From Poecilobothrus nobilitatus (taxonomy: Eukaryota > Arthropoda > Insecta > Diptera > Dolichopodidae), in NCBI GenBank assembly GCA_947095535.1, contig OX352774.1, positions 173,288,200-173,352,199 on the forward strand: 64,000 bases of DNA. The letters are read 5' to 3'. Below, piece by piece: positions 1-10,630 of the stretch; positions within the stretch are counted from its first letter, which is position 1, and the number at the start of each line of letters is the position of its first letter. A program made the position numbers and the translations under genes. A model generated the notes under the pieces. That model saw only the letters and a program-made list of their open reading frames with translations, ran no database searches and was not told the origin of the DNA.

Positions 1-63
1 TCGGGATCACAAGATTTGAAGCATTTAGATGAAAAAATATCAGCTATTATTAAAAAACTTTAG
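1..63 (+). CDS. 3' end of a coding exon, unrecognised protein (partial)
   Basis: Frame 1 is open from the first base to a TAG at 61-63 and gives about 20 residues ending in HLDEKISAIIKKL. The composition (mixed polar and charged residues, helix-like heptad spacing) is unlike the Ile/Asn/Lys/Phe-rich random ORFs of this window, which is why I read it as a real C-terminus. The exon start lies outside the window, so neither the family nor the function can be named. The following 250 bp is A+T-rich and could be its 3' UTR; A+T-rich hexamers near AATAAA occur around 240-280. It could still be a chance ORF, since 20 codons is short. Confidence 0.4.
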   Translation, partial: SGSQDLKHLDEKISAIIKKL

Positions 64-435
64 TTAGTACTTTACTATACTTTAATTATATACATAATAC
101 ATAGAATAATGGATATTAATGACTCAATGGCTTACGAGCCAGACTTGATAAAAGTGAGAGCAATGTGAGGTTGCGATTTTTCCAACTGACAATAATATAT
201 TTAAAGTTTACACAGTAAATTCATAATAATGATACATAAATTAAATTTAAAGAATAATAAAAAAAATTAATTAAAATAAATGCTCTATTTTGTTTTTTTT
301 TGTTTTTTCATTTCTGTCATTTTTAATGAAAAAAAACCGTTTACATTTAATTTTTAACAAAATACAAAGAAAACACGAAAAAATTTTTTTATTAAACTCA
401 ACTTGTTTTCAAAACTTATTTCACATGACAGTTTT

Positions 436-469
<34 letters not shown>

Positions 470-2837
470 TCATCTTTGAATATGTCTAAATAAATTTTTT
501 TTCTTTTATATTAATTTCAAAAACAAAATAAAATAACAACAAAAATGATGACATAAAACATCTCTGAAAAACCGGGAAAAAATATTTATAAAATCTGTTT
601 TGTAAAAAGTCCCAAAATTGTGGATTTAATTCAATTAAAAACAAAACAAAACTAAACTTAACCTCCTGCTTTAAATAATTTGTTATGAATATAAAAATTA
701 AAAAAAAAAATAATAATAATAAACAAAAAAAAAAAACATTTAATATAATAATATGTACATATGTATAATGTACACATAAATAATATCTTAAAGATTTATG
801 TTAAAAAAAAAAAAAATGTGTATCTTTAAGATAATTAGGTCGCTTTCCAGTATGTTTTTGGTTTTTTCTTTTTATTTTCAAAGAACACTGAAAAAAAAAA
901 AAAAAAAAAACTATATTTGGCAAAATTGTAAAGTTAATTTTTCACATACATTTTTAATAATAATATACATATATAATAAATATCATGACATTTTGACATA
1001 TGGGTATAATTTAATCTGACATTGCGATTCAATTTTCATAAAATGAGAAAAAAACTTAAAATGAAAGAAAAAAGCATAAGAAAAACGAAAAATATAAGTC
1101 AAATTCACCAAACAAAAAAAAAAAACATTTTTTTTTTTTTTTAAATTTTAAGTAAAGTTTTTAGTTTGGTATACATACATTTGACAGATGATCTTTAAAA
1201 AAAAAAACAATAAATACCAAAAAAAAAGTGAGATTTTTCCTCATCTTTTTTACTTGTTTGATTTACTCTGATTGCCCTAAGAAAGAAAAACTGTTTTAAC
1301 CGCTTTTTAACCTATATATGATGAGCCAAATTATAAATTATTTAAAACAAAAAAAAAAAAAAAAAAAAACAATAATTTTACCATGGATCATTTTTAACTG
1401 AACCATATATAAATCGATTTAGTTTCGCGTATTTAAAGTTCATATTAAAGTTAAAACAAAAAAAAAAAAAAATATGTTTATTTTTTCTATACCAGTAAAA
1501 AAAAAAAATTAAAAGTAAATTGCAGAAAATTATTAAAATTCAGTATTAACTAATAATAAGATACATACTTTTATTAGTTATTTACCATTATCAACATTAA
1601 TTTTACTTCTTTTCTACGGTATTCAAAGTTTTGAGTAACACTACAGTGAATCACTTCATCACTTTTATGATCAATAAATTTGAGGGAGTCATTTTTTAAG
1701 TCAATGGTATCAGATACTTTGTTCAATATATGGATCATGATGATTCATGAATAATGTTCATTTAGTGAACTATTTACTGATTAAGTCATCATTTACAGAA
1801 TAGTATATGTTATAGTGAATGAAACTTAAACTTAGTTATATTTTAATTTTGAAAGATAAAATTAATTTATACCAAATTAATTTCGACCATTGGGGCGAAC
1901 TTCCGCTTATTAAACATGCATTAATCATGATCATCAATGCAATCAAATCATGATTGTTATTGACTTAAAGCAATTCACGCTCAGACTATTCGATTAACGT
2001 TCATTCTCTACGTTCAATGTTTGGCTTTAAGTTTAAGTTGTTAAAAGGTTAATCAGAAAGGTCAGTTAGAGAGTTGGTTCTTTGAGAGTCTTTTAGTATT
2101 CGCAAAATTTGTTTCCAACATTTAATTTGTACTGGTTTTAATTTGATTTCTTAAATTTTGTTTTTCTATAATTTTGAATATTATAAACGAAAAAACATGC
2201 TTAGTACTTTCTAAGTTAAATATAATAAATATATTATATAAAAAAAAATTAAGTACTTGTCTATATTATGAGAATGAGACGAAAAGTAATTAATTATGAT
2301 TTTTAGAAGAGAGTTATAAAAAACTAATAACATTTTTTTTTTGAAATTTTTTGTTTTTGTTTTTCTCAAAAACTTTAAAAGAAAAAAAAAAAAGAAAAAC
2401 AAAATCCGACAAATTGCTCATTTGTTGTAACTAGAAATAGTTATCATAATTTTTTTTTTTTGAAAAAAAGTTATAACTTTAAAAAAGTGAATCAAATTTG
2501 AATCATCAGGCAATATATTGCTCGTGTATGACTAATTAGACTTATGAACTTAGTATTTTTTTTTTGTAATTGTTATTTTAATGATATCTTTGGTATAAAT
2601 TTTGCCCTAAAGGATTTTTTCATTTGGCTTTTCTTTTGATTTGTTTGTTTTTGTTTTTTTTTCATTATAGAAATTATACTTCCTTTATATTTACGAACAG
2701 TTATGGTCAAAAAAATCGGTACATAAATTAATTCTTTTAATTTTTCAGTTAGATCAATTATATGTTGATATAGGTAGTGGTTAGCAATCTTTAAAACTAA
2801 TGGAGATTAAAATTTTGACATTATACATAATGGTATA
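64..2837. other. A+T-rich non-coding stretch
   Basis: No supported gene. Long homopolymer tracts occur, for example poly(T) near 437-464 and poly(A) near 890-910 and 1,350-1,368. The part at 1,630-2,110 is more complex and carries several copies of ATCATGAT/TGATTCATGA-like words. The short ORFs here are homopolymer-rich and not credible. Confidence 0.5.
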
Positions 2838-3492
2838 ATTTCAAGCAGGGCTGCAAACCCACAAAAAATCGGGTTCAGGTTCGGGTTCGAACTGGAAAAT
2901 TTTAGTGGGTTCGGTCCGGGTTCAAATTTTTTAATCAACATAACAAGTGCAGCATTATTGATTGCAAATCAAAGTCTATTAATTTTACTTATGTATTATT
3001 TTTTGCTTTATTTTATTTGCAAGTGCATAGTAGGCATAGAAATTAGAAGTAGAGAAAAAAATTCTTGAAGAAACATGAAAAAAACAAAAACAAATTGTGT
3101 TTACTTCTTTCTATTTGGAATGGATTATGTAAACTATGACTAGTTATACCAATAGCAATACACATTTGGATATACAAGTAGAATATTATCTCTCTAAATA
3201 ATTTTTGTAGTTGTATTTACTTACTTACATATATTTCTAGTAGGTATATTACTAGGTACGTACATATTTAAATTGCTAAGCATAATACATGTGCTTACAC
3301 AGTACGCAAATATGTGACTATGTAAGTTTAAAATAAAAAAACATTGTTGAATTTGATTGCGAATGAAATGGTGAACCTGAACCAAATTCAATTTTTTACT
3401 GGGTTCAGGTTCGGGTTCTGGTTCGTCAAAATGCTTGTTCCGGAGCGGTTTTGGGTTCGGGTTCGGGTACGGTTTGCAGCTCTGATTTCAAG
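2838..3492. mobile_element. Non-autonomous hAT-type element with 8-bp target duplication
   Basis: The element runs from 2,846 to 3,484. It begins CAGGGCTGCAAAC and ends with the imperfect inverted copy GTTTGCAGCTCTG. It is flanked by the perfect 8-bp direct repeat ATTTCAAG (2,838-2,845 and 3,485-3,492). An 8-bp duplication and CAGGG-type ends are the signature of the hAT superfamily. No transposase is present in the 639 bp. Next to both ends are G-rich arrays of GGGTTC-like hexamers (about 2,868-2,925 and 3,400-3,472), both on the plus strand, which stand out in this A+T-rich DNA and may be subterminal transposase-binding repeats (inference). Confidence 0.85.
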
Positions 3493-3620
3493 TATAGTAA
3501 TTCTATATTTTTTTTGGATAAAGGGCATATTTTTATGAAGAAAACTGTATTTTCATTATTCTGTTTTAAAAGATATAATAGATTTCAACTATAAAAATTT
3601 AAATTTCCTTTAAGAATATG

Positions 3621-3751
3621 TACAGTTTTTTTTTTAAATTTAATTACATAAATACATAAATGACGACTTGTGTGTGAATCGAACCCATACTACCTTGGTG
3701 TTTAAAGTATATTTCATACGCTCTTATCTACTAGGCCGCTATCTACAGTTT
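3621..3751 (-). mobile_element. Short tRNA-derived SINE
   Basis: On the minus strand there is a tRNA-like head with a B-box-like GGGTTCGATTCACA (3,671-3,686) and an A-box-like segment near 3,722-3,743. A poly(A) tail (poly(T) on plus, 3,626-3,635) follows on the 3' side. The octamer TACAGTTT occurs at both borders (3,621-3,628 and 3,744-3,751) and is a plausible target duplication. The head does not fold into a clean cloverleaf, so it is a SINE, not a tRNA gene. Confidence 0.6.
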
Positions 3752-4949
3752 ATTCCTAAATCTTATCTTAGCTTTAATTTAAAAAATGAAAATTTGTTAT
3801 ATGAAGCAATGAATAATTTTTTAACAGCTGTAAATAGAAGAATTTAGTGTTCTTATTATTTTGATCCTAATTGTATTTAAAATCTTTTATATAAAATTGA
3901 ACAAACTTTGAACTACAAAGTAATGATAACACAACAATTGAAAGGGTAATTTAAGTTCATTTATGATTTTTAATGGTTCAATTTCTTTTTTTTTTCGTGG
4001 ATCTTTAGTAGTGTATAAAGTTATAAAGTTCAGAGAACTGCCATGTTAGTCTTAAATAAATAAATTGTTATTTATTGTTAAGTTTCTAAGTAAAAAACAA
4101 AAAAAAAAAAAAAAAATCATTTAAAGTTGGTATGGGACATTAACAACAAACATATGTGTTTTAATTTGAAAAGGTTGAATGTCCAGTTTTTAAACTATTC
4201 TGTTACTAATTAGACAAAATGATAAATTATAGAATCTGTTTCTTTTTAGTATACGTTAAATATTTTGAACTTGTTTTTTTTTTCAATTTCTATATGTAAT
4301 ACTCAGGTTTAAGTTTTAATTATTGTGGTTTATATTTGATAAGTTTGATTAATTATTTAATTTTTTTTTTTTTTGAAATTTATTCTTAAGTATTGTTTTT
4401 ATATGTAAGTTTAAATTTCAATCGCTGGTGAAATGAATTACAATATTTTTTTTTTCTTTAAATTTTTTTTTAGTATCGATTACGTAAAATTAAAGATATA
4501 ATAGGTATAGATGATTTCATTAAAAAAGCATATATGTATATATATGCTTAGATATGAAAATTATTAGATTGACATATTATAGGGTATTAATTATTGTTAT
4601 AGTAGATTAGTATAAAGTTTAAATTTCAGTTCAATTTGGTACATAGACAGTTTTATTTTATGGCCTTTCAATAAAACTATAGGATTCATATTAAAATTTA
4701 TTATTGATAATATTGTCTTTTTATGAAAGATTCGGCAAAGGTTCTGAAGAAACTGTATTATAACTGTATGCTTAACATTTCAATGAAAATGTTCTAAAGA
4801 TGTCTTTTAAAGGTTTACTAAAAGCATTATTTTCGCATTCAACTTTGAAAAATTTCTTGGTGCTATGGACAGAAAATATTTTTTAATCAAAAACTATTAT
4901 GACAGTGATTTCTGCTTTTATTATATAAAAAACGCTTTTTATTTATAAT
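3752..4949. other. A+T-rich non-coding stretch
   Basis: No gene, repeat or structured element that I can support; only poly(A)/poly(T) runs. Confidence 0.5.
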
Positions 4950-5223
4950 ATTATTTTAGTATTTATTTATTTATATTCAGGTACCGTGGTACATAAATGT
5001 GCCAGGTAGCTATAACCCCTGTTTCCTGGTAGGAATGTGGGGTGTACGTGATATAATGATATATAAAGTACATTTACATTTTGCGATATATGAATATTTT
5101 TTTTTTATATTATAATTATTGTACCCAGCCGGGAATCGAACCCGAGACCTCTCATTTCCTTATGAATGAGAAGCGGTGCGTCAACCACTGCACCAATGGC
5201 TGGACGATTATTTTAGTATTTAT
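4950..5223 (-). mobile_element. tRNA-derived SINE with 17-bp target duplication
   Basis: The SINE is 240 bp (4,967-5,206) on the minus strand. Its head carries an A-box-like TGGTGCAGTGGTTGACGC (about 5,170-5,195) and a B-box GGTTCGATTCCC (about 5,126-5,140), the two internal RNA polymerase III promoter elements. The tail, at the low-coordinate end, is a run of AATA units. It is flanked by a perfect 17-bp direct repeat, ATTATTTTAGTATTTAT (4,950-4,966 and 5,207-5,223), as expected for LINE-assisted target-primed insertion. It lies about 350 bp beyond the 3' end of Gr1. Confidence 0.9.
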
Positions 5224-5574
5224 ATAAAAATATAACGTCGATATTTATAATTTACATTAAAAATTTTAAATAATAATGACTGAACATTTCAAAATATACA
5301 ATACGATTTCCATTCGACTGTTATACACAGACACAGCAGGCTGTTGAAACTTCAGACTATTCAAGCGCCAATATGGTTTTAATTATCAACAATACCCCAA
5401 ATATATAATACAACGGTTGTTCAACTTTCGCTTGATTTTTACAAATTCATTCAATTGTTGATCAACTGTTGTATCGTGTAATTAACGCTTAAGGCAAACG
5501 TCTTTCAGCAAAATAAATTATTAAATTTTCATATGTAAATATTTTTTTATTTTATTAAAATTTCTACAAAAAAA
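5224..5574. other. 3' flank of Gr1
   Basis: Non-coding. It holds short words related to TTGTTGATCAACTGTTGTA and its complement (5,400-5,475), but no defined element. Confidence 0.4.
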
Positions 5575-8500
5575 TTATATAGAAGCTTGGCTCTGTTTAT
5601 ATTGTGCTAAATCAAATTGTAATAAAACTATAACTTGAGATATGGCTGCTGATTGTAATACAAATGCTGTTGTCATATTAAGTCTTAAGAATCCAAAAAT
5701 TTCAAATTTTACATTATTTTGTAGTAAATTAATTTTAAATGTCATTATCTGAAAAAAAAAAAAAATATATATATATATAAATTGATTTAAAAAAATGTTA
5801 CTAAAAGTTAAAATTGTATCTTAAAGTTATTTATATAATAAAAATACTAATGAAAGATGAATGAGCTTTTCCACGATTGTATACATATTCTATCTCAGAT
5901 GGTTAGTAAAGGCATAAGACATATGAAGCACTTGTATGGAATATATGCTAACCATTTGGGAAAAGTATACTAGAGTATGGCAATTTGAAATATAATGAAG
6001 AATTTATTTTCAAAAAGGATAATAAATTTTTTAGGACTATGATTTAAAATAGTTATACAGTAAATTGTTACCTTAAGAACAAATTAAGAAATGGCACGGA
6101 AAAATAAAATGTATAAATTTGACGGCAAATGAAAATTATTGGCAATACTTTCATTTTAATTACAGACTATGTGATTAGTCTCTCTTAAATAAATAAAAAT
6201 GGAAGTAGGATCCAATATTAAAGAGGCTGCTGATAAGTTACAAAAACTAATTGATAAAATGGAAAACAAATTTTTAAAACTTTCTTAAAATGAAAAATTA
6301 TGCTGAATGAACTTAAATGTGTCCAAATAAATTGTATACAAATAAAATTGTACAAAGCCATAAAATAAAATAAGGTATAAACGAAGAATAAAATAAAAGC
6401 CATAAAATAAAATAAAATAATAATAAACGAAGAATGATTTTTATTAGAGGTTAAGTTAAGGTGGAAAGAGCATATCAAAACGAAAAAAGTTGAATTAGAA
6501 TCAAAATATAGAGAATTCTATTGGTTTCTAGGTCAAAACTCCAGATTGCCAATGGAATATAAAATTTTATTACATATAACCATTAATCAAACAATTACAT
6601 CTATTCGATTATACAGCATACAGCTATGAATTTGTAACAAACATACAAATATTAAGATTATCCAAATTTTCAAAAAAAAAAAAAGTTACATGATACATAC
6701 GAAGTTGCAATTTACATAGAGATCTAGAGATACCCTGTAAGAACGAATTGAAATAAAAAAAAACACCGTTATGCTAAATGTGCGCTAAAACAGCGTTTGG
6801 AAGGGTTAAAACTCTTAAATTCCAAAAATGACAATAGAAGGTGTAAAAGAACTATGTCACAAGAAACGATAAATACAGATCATCTTCATGAAGGTTTGCA
6901 ATTCCAGTAGTTCTATAAAAGTTAACCCAAAAATTAATGATTAGTTTTTAAGTCTAGTTCTAATATATTCAGACAGGACTGCTGTTTTTAATGTGTTAAA
7001 ATCTTACATATCTGTGTGTTATTTGCGTACGATATCTTTCTGATGATGATTCTAACCAACGTTATTCAAAAAAAAAAAAGTTTTTTTTTAAAATAGGATG
7101 AGTCCTAAAATCCACAAAAAATAATATCCATAATGATTTTTGTCACAAAAAAAAAATCCACAATTATTTTAAATAATTAGTTGTTGAAATGTGTATGTAT
7201 GAAATATTATATGTATGTAAAAATAATAAGAAAGGATTTTAGAGTTGGTTACAAAATCAGGCGTTCAGTAATTTGTTTAGCGGGAATTTGGGAGTGGTAG
7301 CTCGCACTATTTTAAATTATTTGATGTGTAAATATATATCAGGAATTCCATGTTGGTCATTGGGACATTTAAAAAAAAAATTTAGAAATTTTCTTTTATC
7401 AATTTAGCTTAGGTATCAATAACTCTATTCTAATAATATTTGCAAAATTTAAACACCTTTACAGAGCAATATTTCACAAATATTTCGATATTCCAACAAC
7501 AAATACTTAAACGAGAAATGTAACTTATATTTTTTCATAAAATGCTGTTAGTCATCGGGATCGTACACTTTTGTTAGTTTTATAATTTTCTGCGAATTCC
7601 TTTACAGTAACAAAAAAAGCTAATTTTACATTTACATTGTATTGACAAAACATAGATTATAAAATCAAATTATACGTCGTTTTTTATTACAAATTCTCAA
7701 AATTACAAGAAAATAGAATGGGTTAGTCATCATGACAATCGAGCAGTTCAATATAAATTTTGATGTTTCAAGAATGGATTTGAATCGATTTTAAAATACA
7801 TAATTTAAAAAGGAAAGCAAATGAAGAACTAATACTGACGGTATATAATATGAGAACTTTAAAGGATCGTATAAAATATTATACAGATCATTCTTAAATT
7901 TTCGGTTTTTGGATAATTTTTCATCGAATTCTCCATATTTATGTATATATGTAAAAATAATAATTAGAAAGAACTTTTGAATTGGTTACAAAATCAGGAT
8001 CAAATAATTTGTTTAGTGAGAGCTTGGAAGCAGCAGCCCCTATTGCTTTATATTGTTTATGCTGAAATATGTGTGCAATAAAAATAATTATAGGAATAAC
8101 TTTAAAATTTTCCTACAAAATCAGAGTTTTTTTTTTTTTGCTTTTTCCAGAATATTTTTTTGGACATTTTTGAATTTATGGATTTTTTTTTTTGTGGATT
8201 TTGGTTTTGAAATTTTTTGTTATAATTTCGATTTGTGGATTTAATCCTAATATAAAAACTATACCAAAAAAAAAAAAAAAAAAATACTTACAGTATCATT
8301 TAATTTCTTACTTAAACCATATATATTTGTTTTATATAAAATAATTTTTTCAATATATTTTGAATTATTAATTGCCATTTCAATTACTTTTAAAAATAAA
8401 TTAATATCAAAAAATATAAAAAATACATATGAAAACATAAAAAATATATTATGATTATCAGTTTTTGTTATTACAGAATATTGATAAAATATTGTTGTTA

Positions 8501-9440
8501 TTAATGTTGTTAATGTTGTTAATAAAAATATAATATTTTGTATTTTATATATATCATTTATATTATTAATTAATATATATATATTATTATATATTTTTGA
8601 TATTTTTATTATTCTTTTAATCCATTCATTTTCATTTTTTTTTAATATATTTTCAATATAAATTATTTTATCAATATAATATAAATGATTATATTTTTTT
8701 CTTATATTATTATTAATATTATATTTAATTAAATAATTTTTTTCATAATTATATTTTTTTATATATTTTATATAATTATTATTTAAATAATATATTTCAT
8801 TAAATATTTTTATTAATTCATTACATAAAATTTCATAAAATTTTGTTATATAAAGTATAGAAAAATAAAATTGATTTGTTGCTATTTCTAATGTATTTGA
8901 TAAAAACCATACAAAAAACCATGTTGATATAAAATGCCAATCATAATTTGGATCAATTGATAATATTATACCAATAAATGTTATTATTTTAAAAATAAAT
9001 ATTATAAATTTAAATAATATTAATAAAAAAAATTTTCCATTTAAACAATTTAATTTATAATTTTTTTTTAAAAATTTATGCATTTTTATAATTTTTTTAA
9101 ACATTAAAATAAAATTATTAACATTTATACAATTATTTAATGTTATTATTAAAAAACTAAAAAATTTTATATGTAATTCAATCCAAAATACAATATTAAT
9201 AACAAAATTTAATTCAAATGTTAAAATTTTTTCATCATTATATATTTGAAATAATATTATATAAATGATTATAATAAAAAATATTTTTAATATTGAATAA
9301 AATTTTAATATTGGAGATTTAATCATTTCATTTGTTTTTTTATTATATTTTGTTAAATTTTGTCCAAAAATATATGAATATATTATTGAAATATTTTTTA
9401 ATATATTAATAATTAATATTAGAAAATTTTTTCTATTCAT
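5575..9440 (-). CDS. Gustatory receptor Gr1 (two exons: 9440..8292 and 5748..5575)
   Basis: Predicted insect gustatory receptor of 440 residues, a plasma-membrane seven-helix protein of the arthropod Gr/Or channel family that detects taste ligands. Exon 1 (383 codons) starts at ATG 9,440 and ends KKLNDT before a perfect donor, GTAAGT. Exon 2 (57 codons plus stop) follows a poly-pyrimidine CAG acceptor in the same phase (0). It starts IMTFKINLLQNNVKFEIFGF, matching the family's last exon (Leu-Leu-His then Val-Phe, GFF.LN), and ends in VIVLLQF, the equivalent of the TYxxxxxQF signature. Hydrophobic helices are near residues 47-67, 79-101, 138-160, 169-197, 302-324, 332-352 and 405-428. The segment NQFYFSILYITKFY resembles NQYYGFILSISKFY of Gr2/Gr3. 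Residues 215-262 are an Asn/Tyr/Lys-rich loop. The intron (2,543 bp) holds a LINE remnant. The ORF running past the donor into poly-Phe is intron read-through. The family is clear; the ligand is unknown. Confidence 0.85.
6356..6435. repeat. Two-copy tandem repeat, about 43 bp
   Basis: The segment with AGCCATAAAATAAAATAA followed by TAAACGAAGAAT is repeated once in tandem inside the Gr1 intron, next to the LINE remnant. It gives rise to a spurious ORF on the minus strand. Confidence 0.6.
6440..6910 (+). pseudogene. LINE remnant, C-terminal part of reverse transcriptase (Jockey-like)
   Basis: Interrupted plus-strand translation reads LRWKEHIKTKK, then a stretch with YWFLGQNSRL and YKILLHITINQT, and further on KLQFT and RNELK-like pieces, ending with an Arg/Lys-rich tail (RRCKRTMSQET). 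This order is that of the thumb and C-terminal region of Jockey-type non-LTR reverse transcriptases. Stops and frameshifts are frequent, so it is dead. It lies in the Gr1 intron, antisense to the receptor. Confidence 0.6.
7195..7315 (+). repeat. Dispersed repeat pair, copy 1
   Basis: About 120 bp with TATGTAAAAATAATAA, then GAATTGG/GAGTTGGTTACAAAATCAGG and AATTTGTTTAG; it is repeated at 7,940-8,055 in the same orientation. Both lie in the Gr1 intron. No coding potential. Confidence 0.65.
7940..8055 (+). repeat. Dispersed repeat pair, copy 2
   Basis: Second copy of the 7,195-7,315 sequence, diverged at scattered sites but collinear throughout. Confidence 0.65.
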
Positions 9441-9774
9441 ATTTTGTTTTTTTTTTTTTGTTTTTTAGTCTTTTTTTATCCCAAAATAAAATTTGGTTGT
9501 TTCTTGTTATACGTTTTATATAATAACTGAGAATTTGTTGTAACTAACAAATTCTTTTATATATTATTATATAAATTTAAATCCCTAAAAGTAATATTAT
9601 ATCCCTTGTTACATTTACAATCCCTTGTGACACTTACAGTATAGGTATTGATAAATGATTAAAAAATATTTTCAATATTATTATAAGTATAATAATTGAC
9701 AAAGTACCAATAAAGGATATTTCGGTTCTCACAAAAAAAAGGATCACTTATGTATAAGTAAAAAAAAAAAGATG
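9441..9774. other. Immediate 5' flank of Gr1
   Basis: Short A+T-rich stretch between the Gr1 start and the satellite. Any Gr1 promoter would lie here; I see no convincing core element. Confidence 0.35.
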
Positions 9775-10630
9775 AACATTAATGAAGAACTGGACTTGAA
9801 TCACTTGAAAATGATGAAAATGAACATTGATTTTTGATGAAGAACTGGACTTGATTCACTTATATATATAAACGATAAAAATGATTATTAATGGTTAATT
9901 ATGGTTATGGTTTTTTGAATCATCTTCTATTCCTTTCAAAACTAGAACATTCGACTTGAATCACTTGTATAAATATAATGAAGATGAACATTTGGCTAAT
10001 GACGACGGACGGGACTTGAATCACTTATATAAAAATAATGAAAATGAAAATTTAGTAATGATGAATTATGACTGAACTTGAATCTTCTCTTTCCAATACC
10101 AGGGCGCAATGATATTGGATCACTTATATGAAAATAATGAAAATGAGTTTTGGTTAATTGTGAATTATGACTGGACTTGAATCACTTATATATAAAAATA
10201 ATAAAAATGAAAATTGAGCAATAATGAATTAGTACTGGACTTGAATTCTCTTTTTCTCCTATCAATACTCAATTCAGAGCGTAGCGACATTTGGACTTGA
10301 GTCACTTGTATATAAATGAAGAAAATAATAATTTAGTAATGATGAATTAGGACTGAACTTGAATCACTTATATGAAAATGATGAAAATGAACATTGGTTG
10401 TTGATGAAGAATTTGATTTGACTCACTTATAAAAATATAATGAAAATGAACATTGACTAATGACTGAAGACTGGACTTAAATCACATATATACTTATAAA
10501 TGATTTAAATGAACATTCTCCAATGATGAATTATGGCTACACTTGAATCACTTATATGAAAATAATAATGAAAATGATAATTAAATAACGATGAATTATA
10601 GGACTGGACTTGAATTTTCTACTATTATAC
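9775..10630 (+). repeat. Degenerate satellite, unit about 60-70 bp
   Basis: About 13 diverged units of the form GGACTTGAATCACTTATATA, then AAATAATGAAAATGAACATT, then a run ending ATGATGAAT. The word ACTTGAATCACTT or a one- to two-base variant recurs, for example at about 9,791, 9,841, 9,949, 10,012, 10,174, 10,355 and 10,534. The array begins about 330 bp upstream of the Gr1 start codon. It is not CRISPR-like: the units diverge along their whole length and there is no repeat/spacer alternation. Confidence 0.85.

Noticed and set aside
798..1019. 73-codon ORF rich in Lys and Phe
   Set aside because: Built from poly(A) and poly(T) runs; typical chance ORF in this base composition.
3344..3538. 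ORF of 64 codons with Arg-Val-Arg-Val repeats
   Set aside because: It is a translation of the GGGTTC array of the hAT element.
3661..3746. tRNA gene on the minus strand
   Set aside because: The A and B boxes are present, but stems do not pair, and a poly(A) tail and target duplication point to a SINE. The same reasoning applies at 4,967-5,206, 18,746-18,930 and 58,480-58,566.
6218..6478. 86-codon minus-strand ORF
   Set aside because: Low-complexity Phe/Ile product of the AAAATAAAATA tandem repeat in the Gr1 intron.
8259..8291. Extension of the Gr1 first ORF to VSIFFFFFLV
   Set aside because: It runs through a perfect GTAAGT donor into a poly(T/A) tract, and the correct last exon is found at 5,748-5,575.
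9775..10630. CRISPR array
   Set aside because: Units diverge throughout, with no conserved repeat separated by unique spacers, and the genome is eukaryotic. The 51-bp array at 30.4 kb is likewise a plain tandem repeat.
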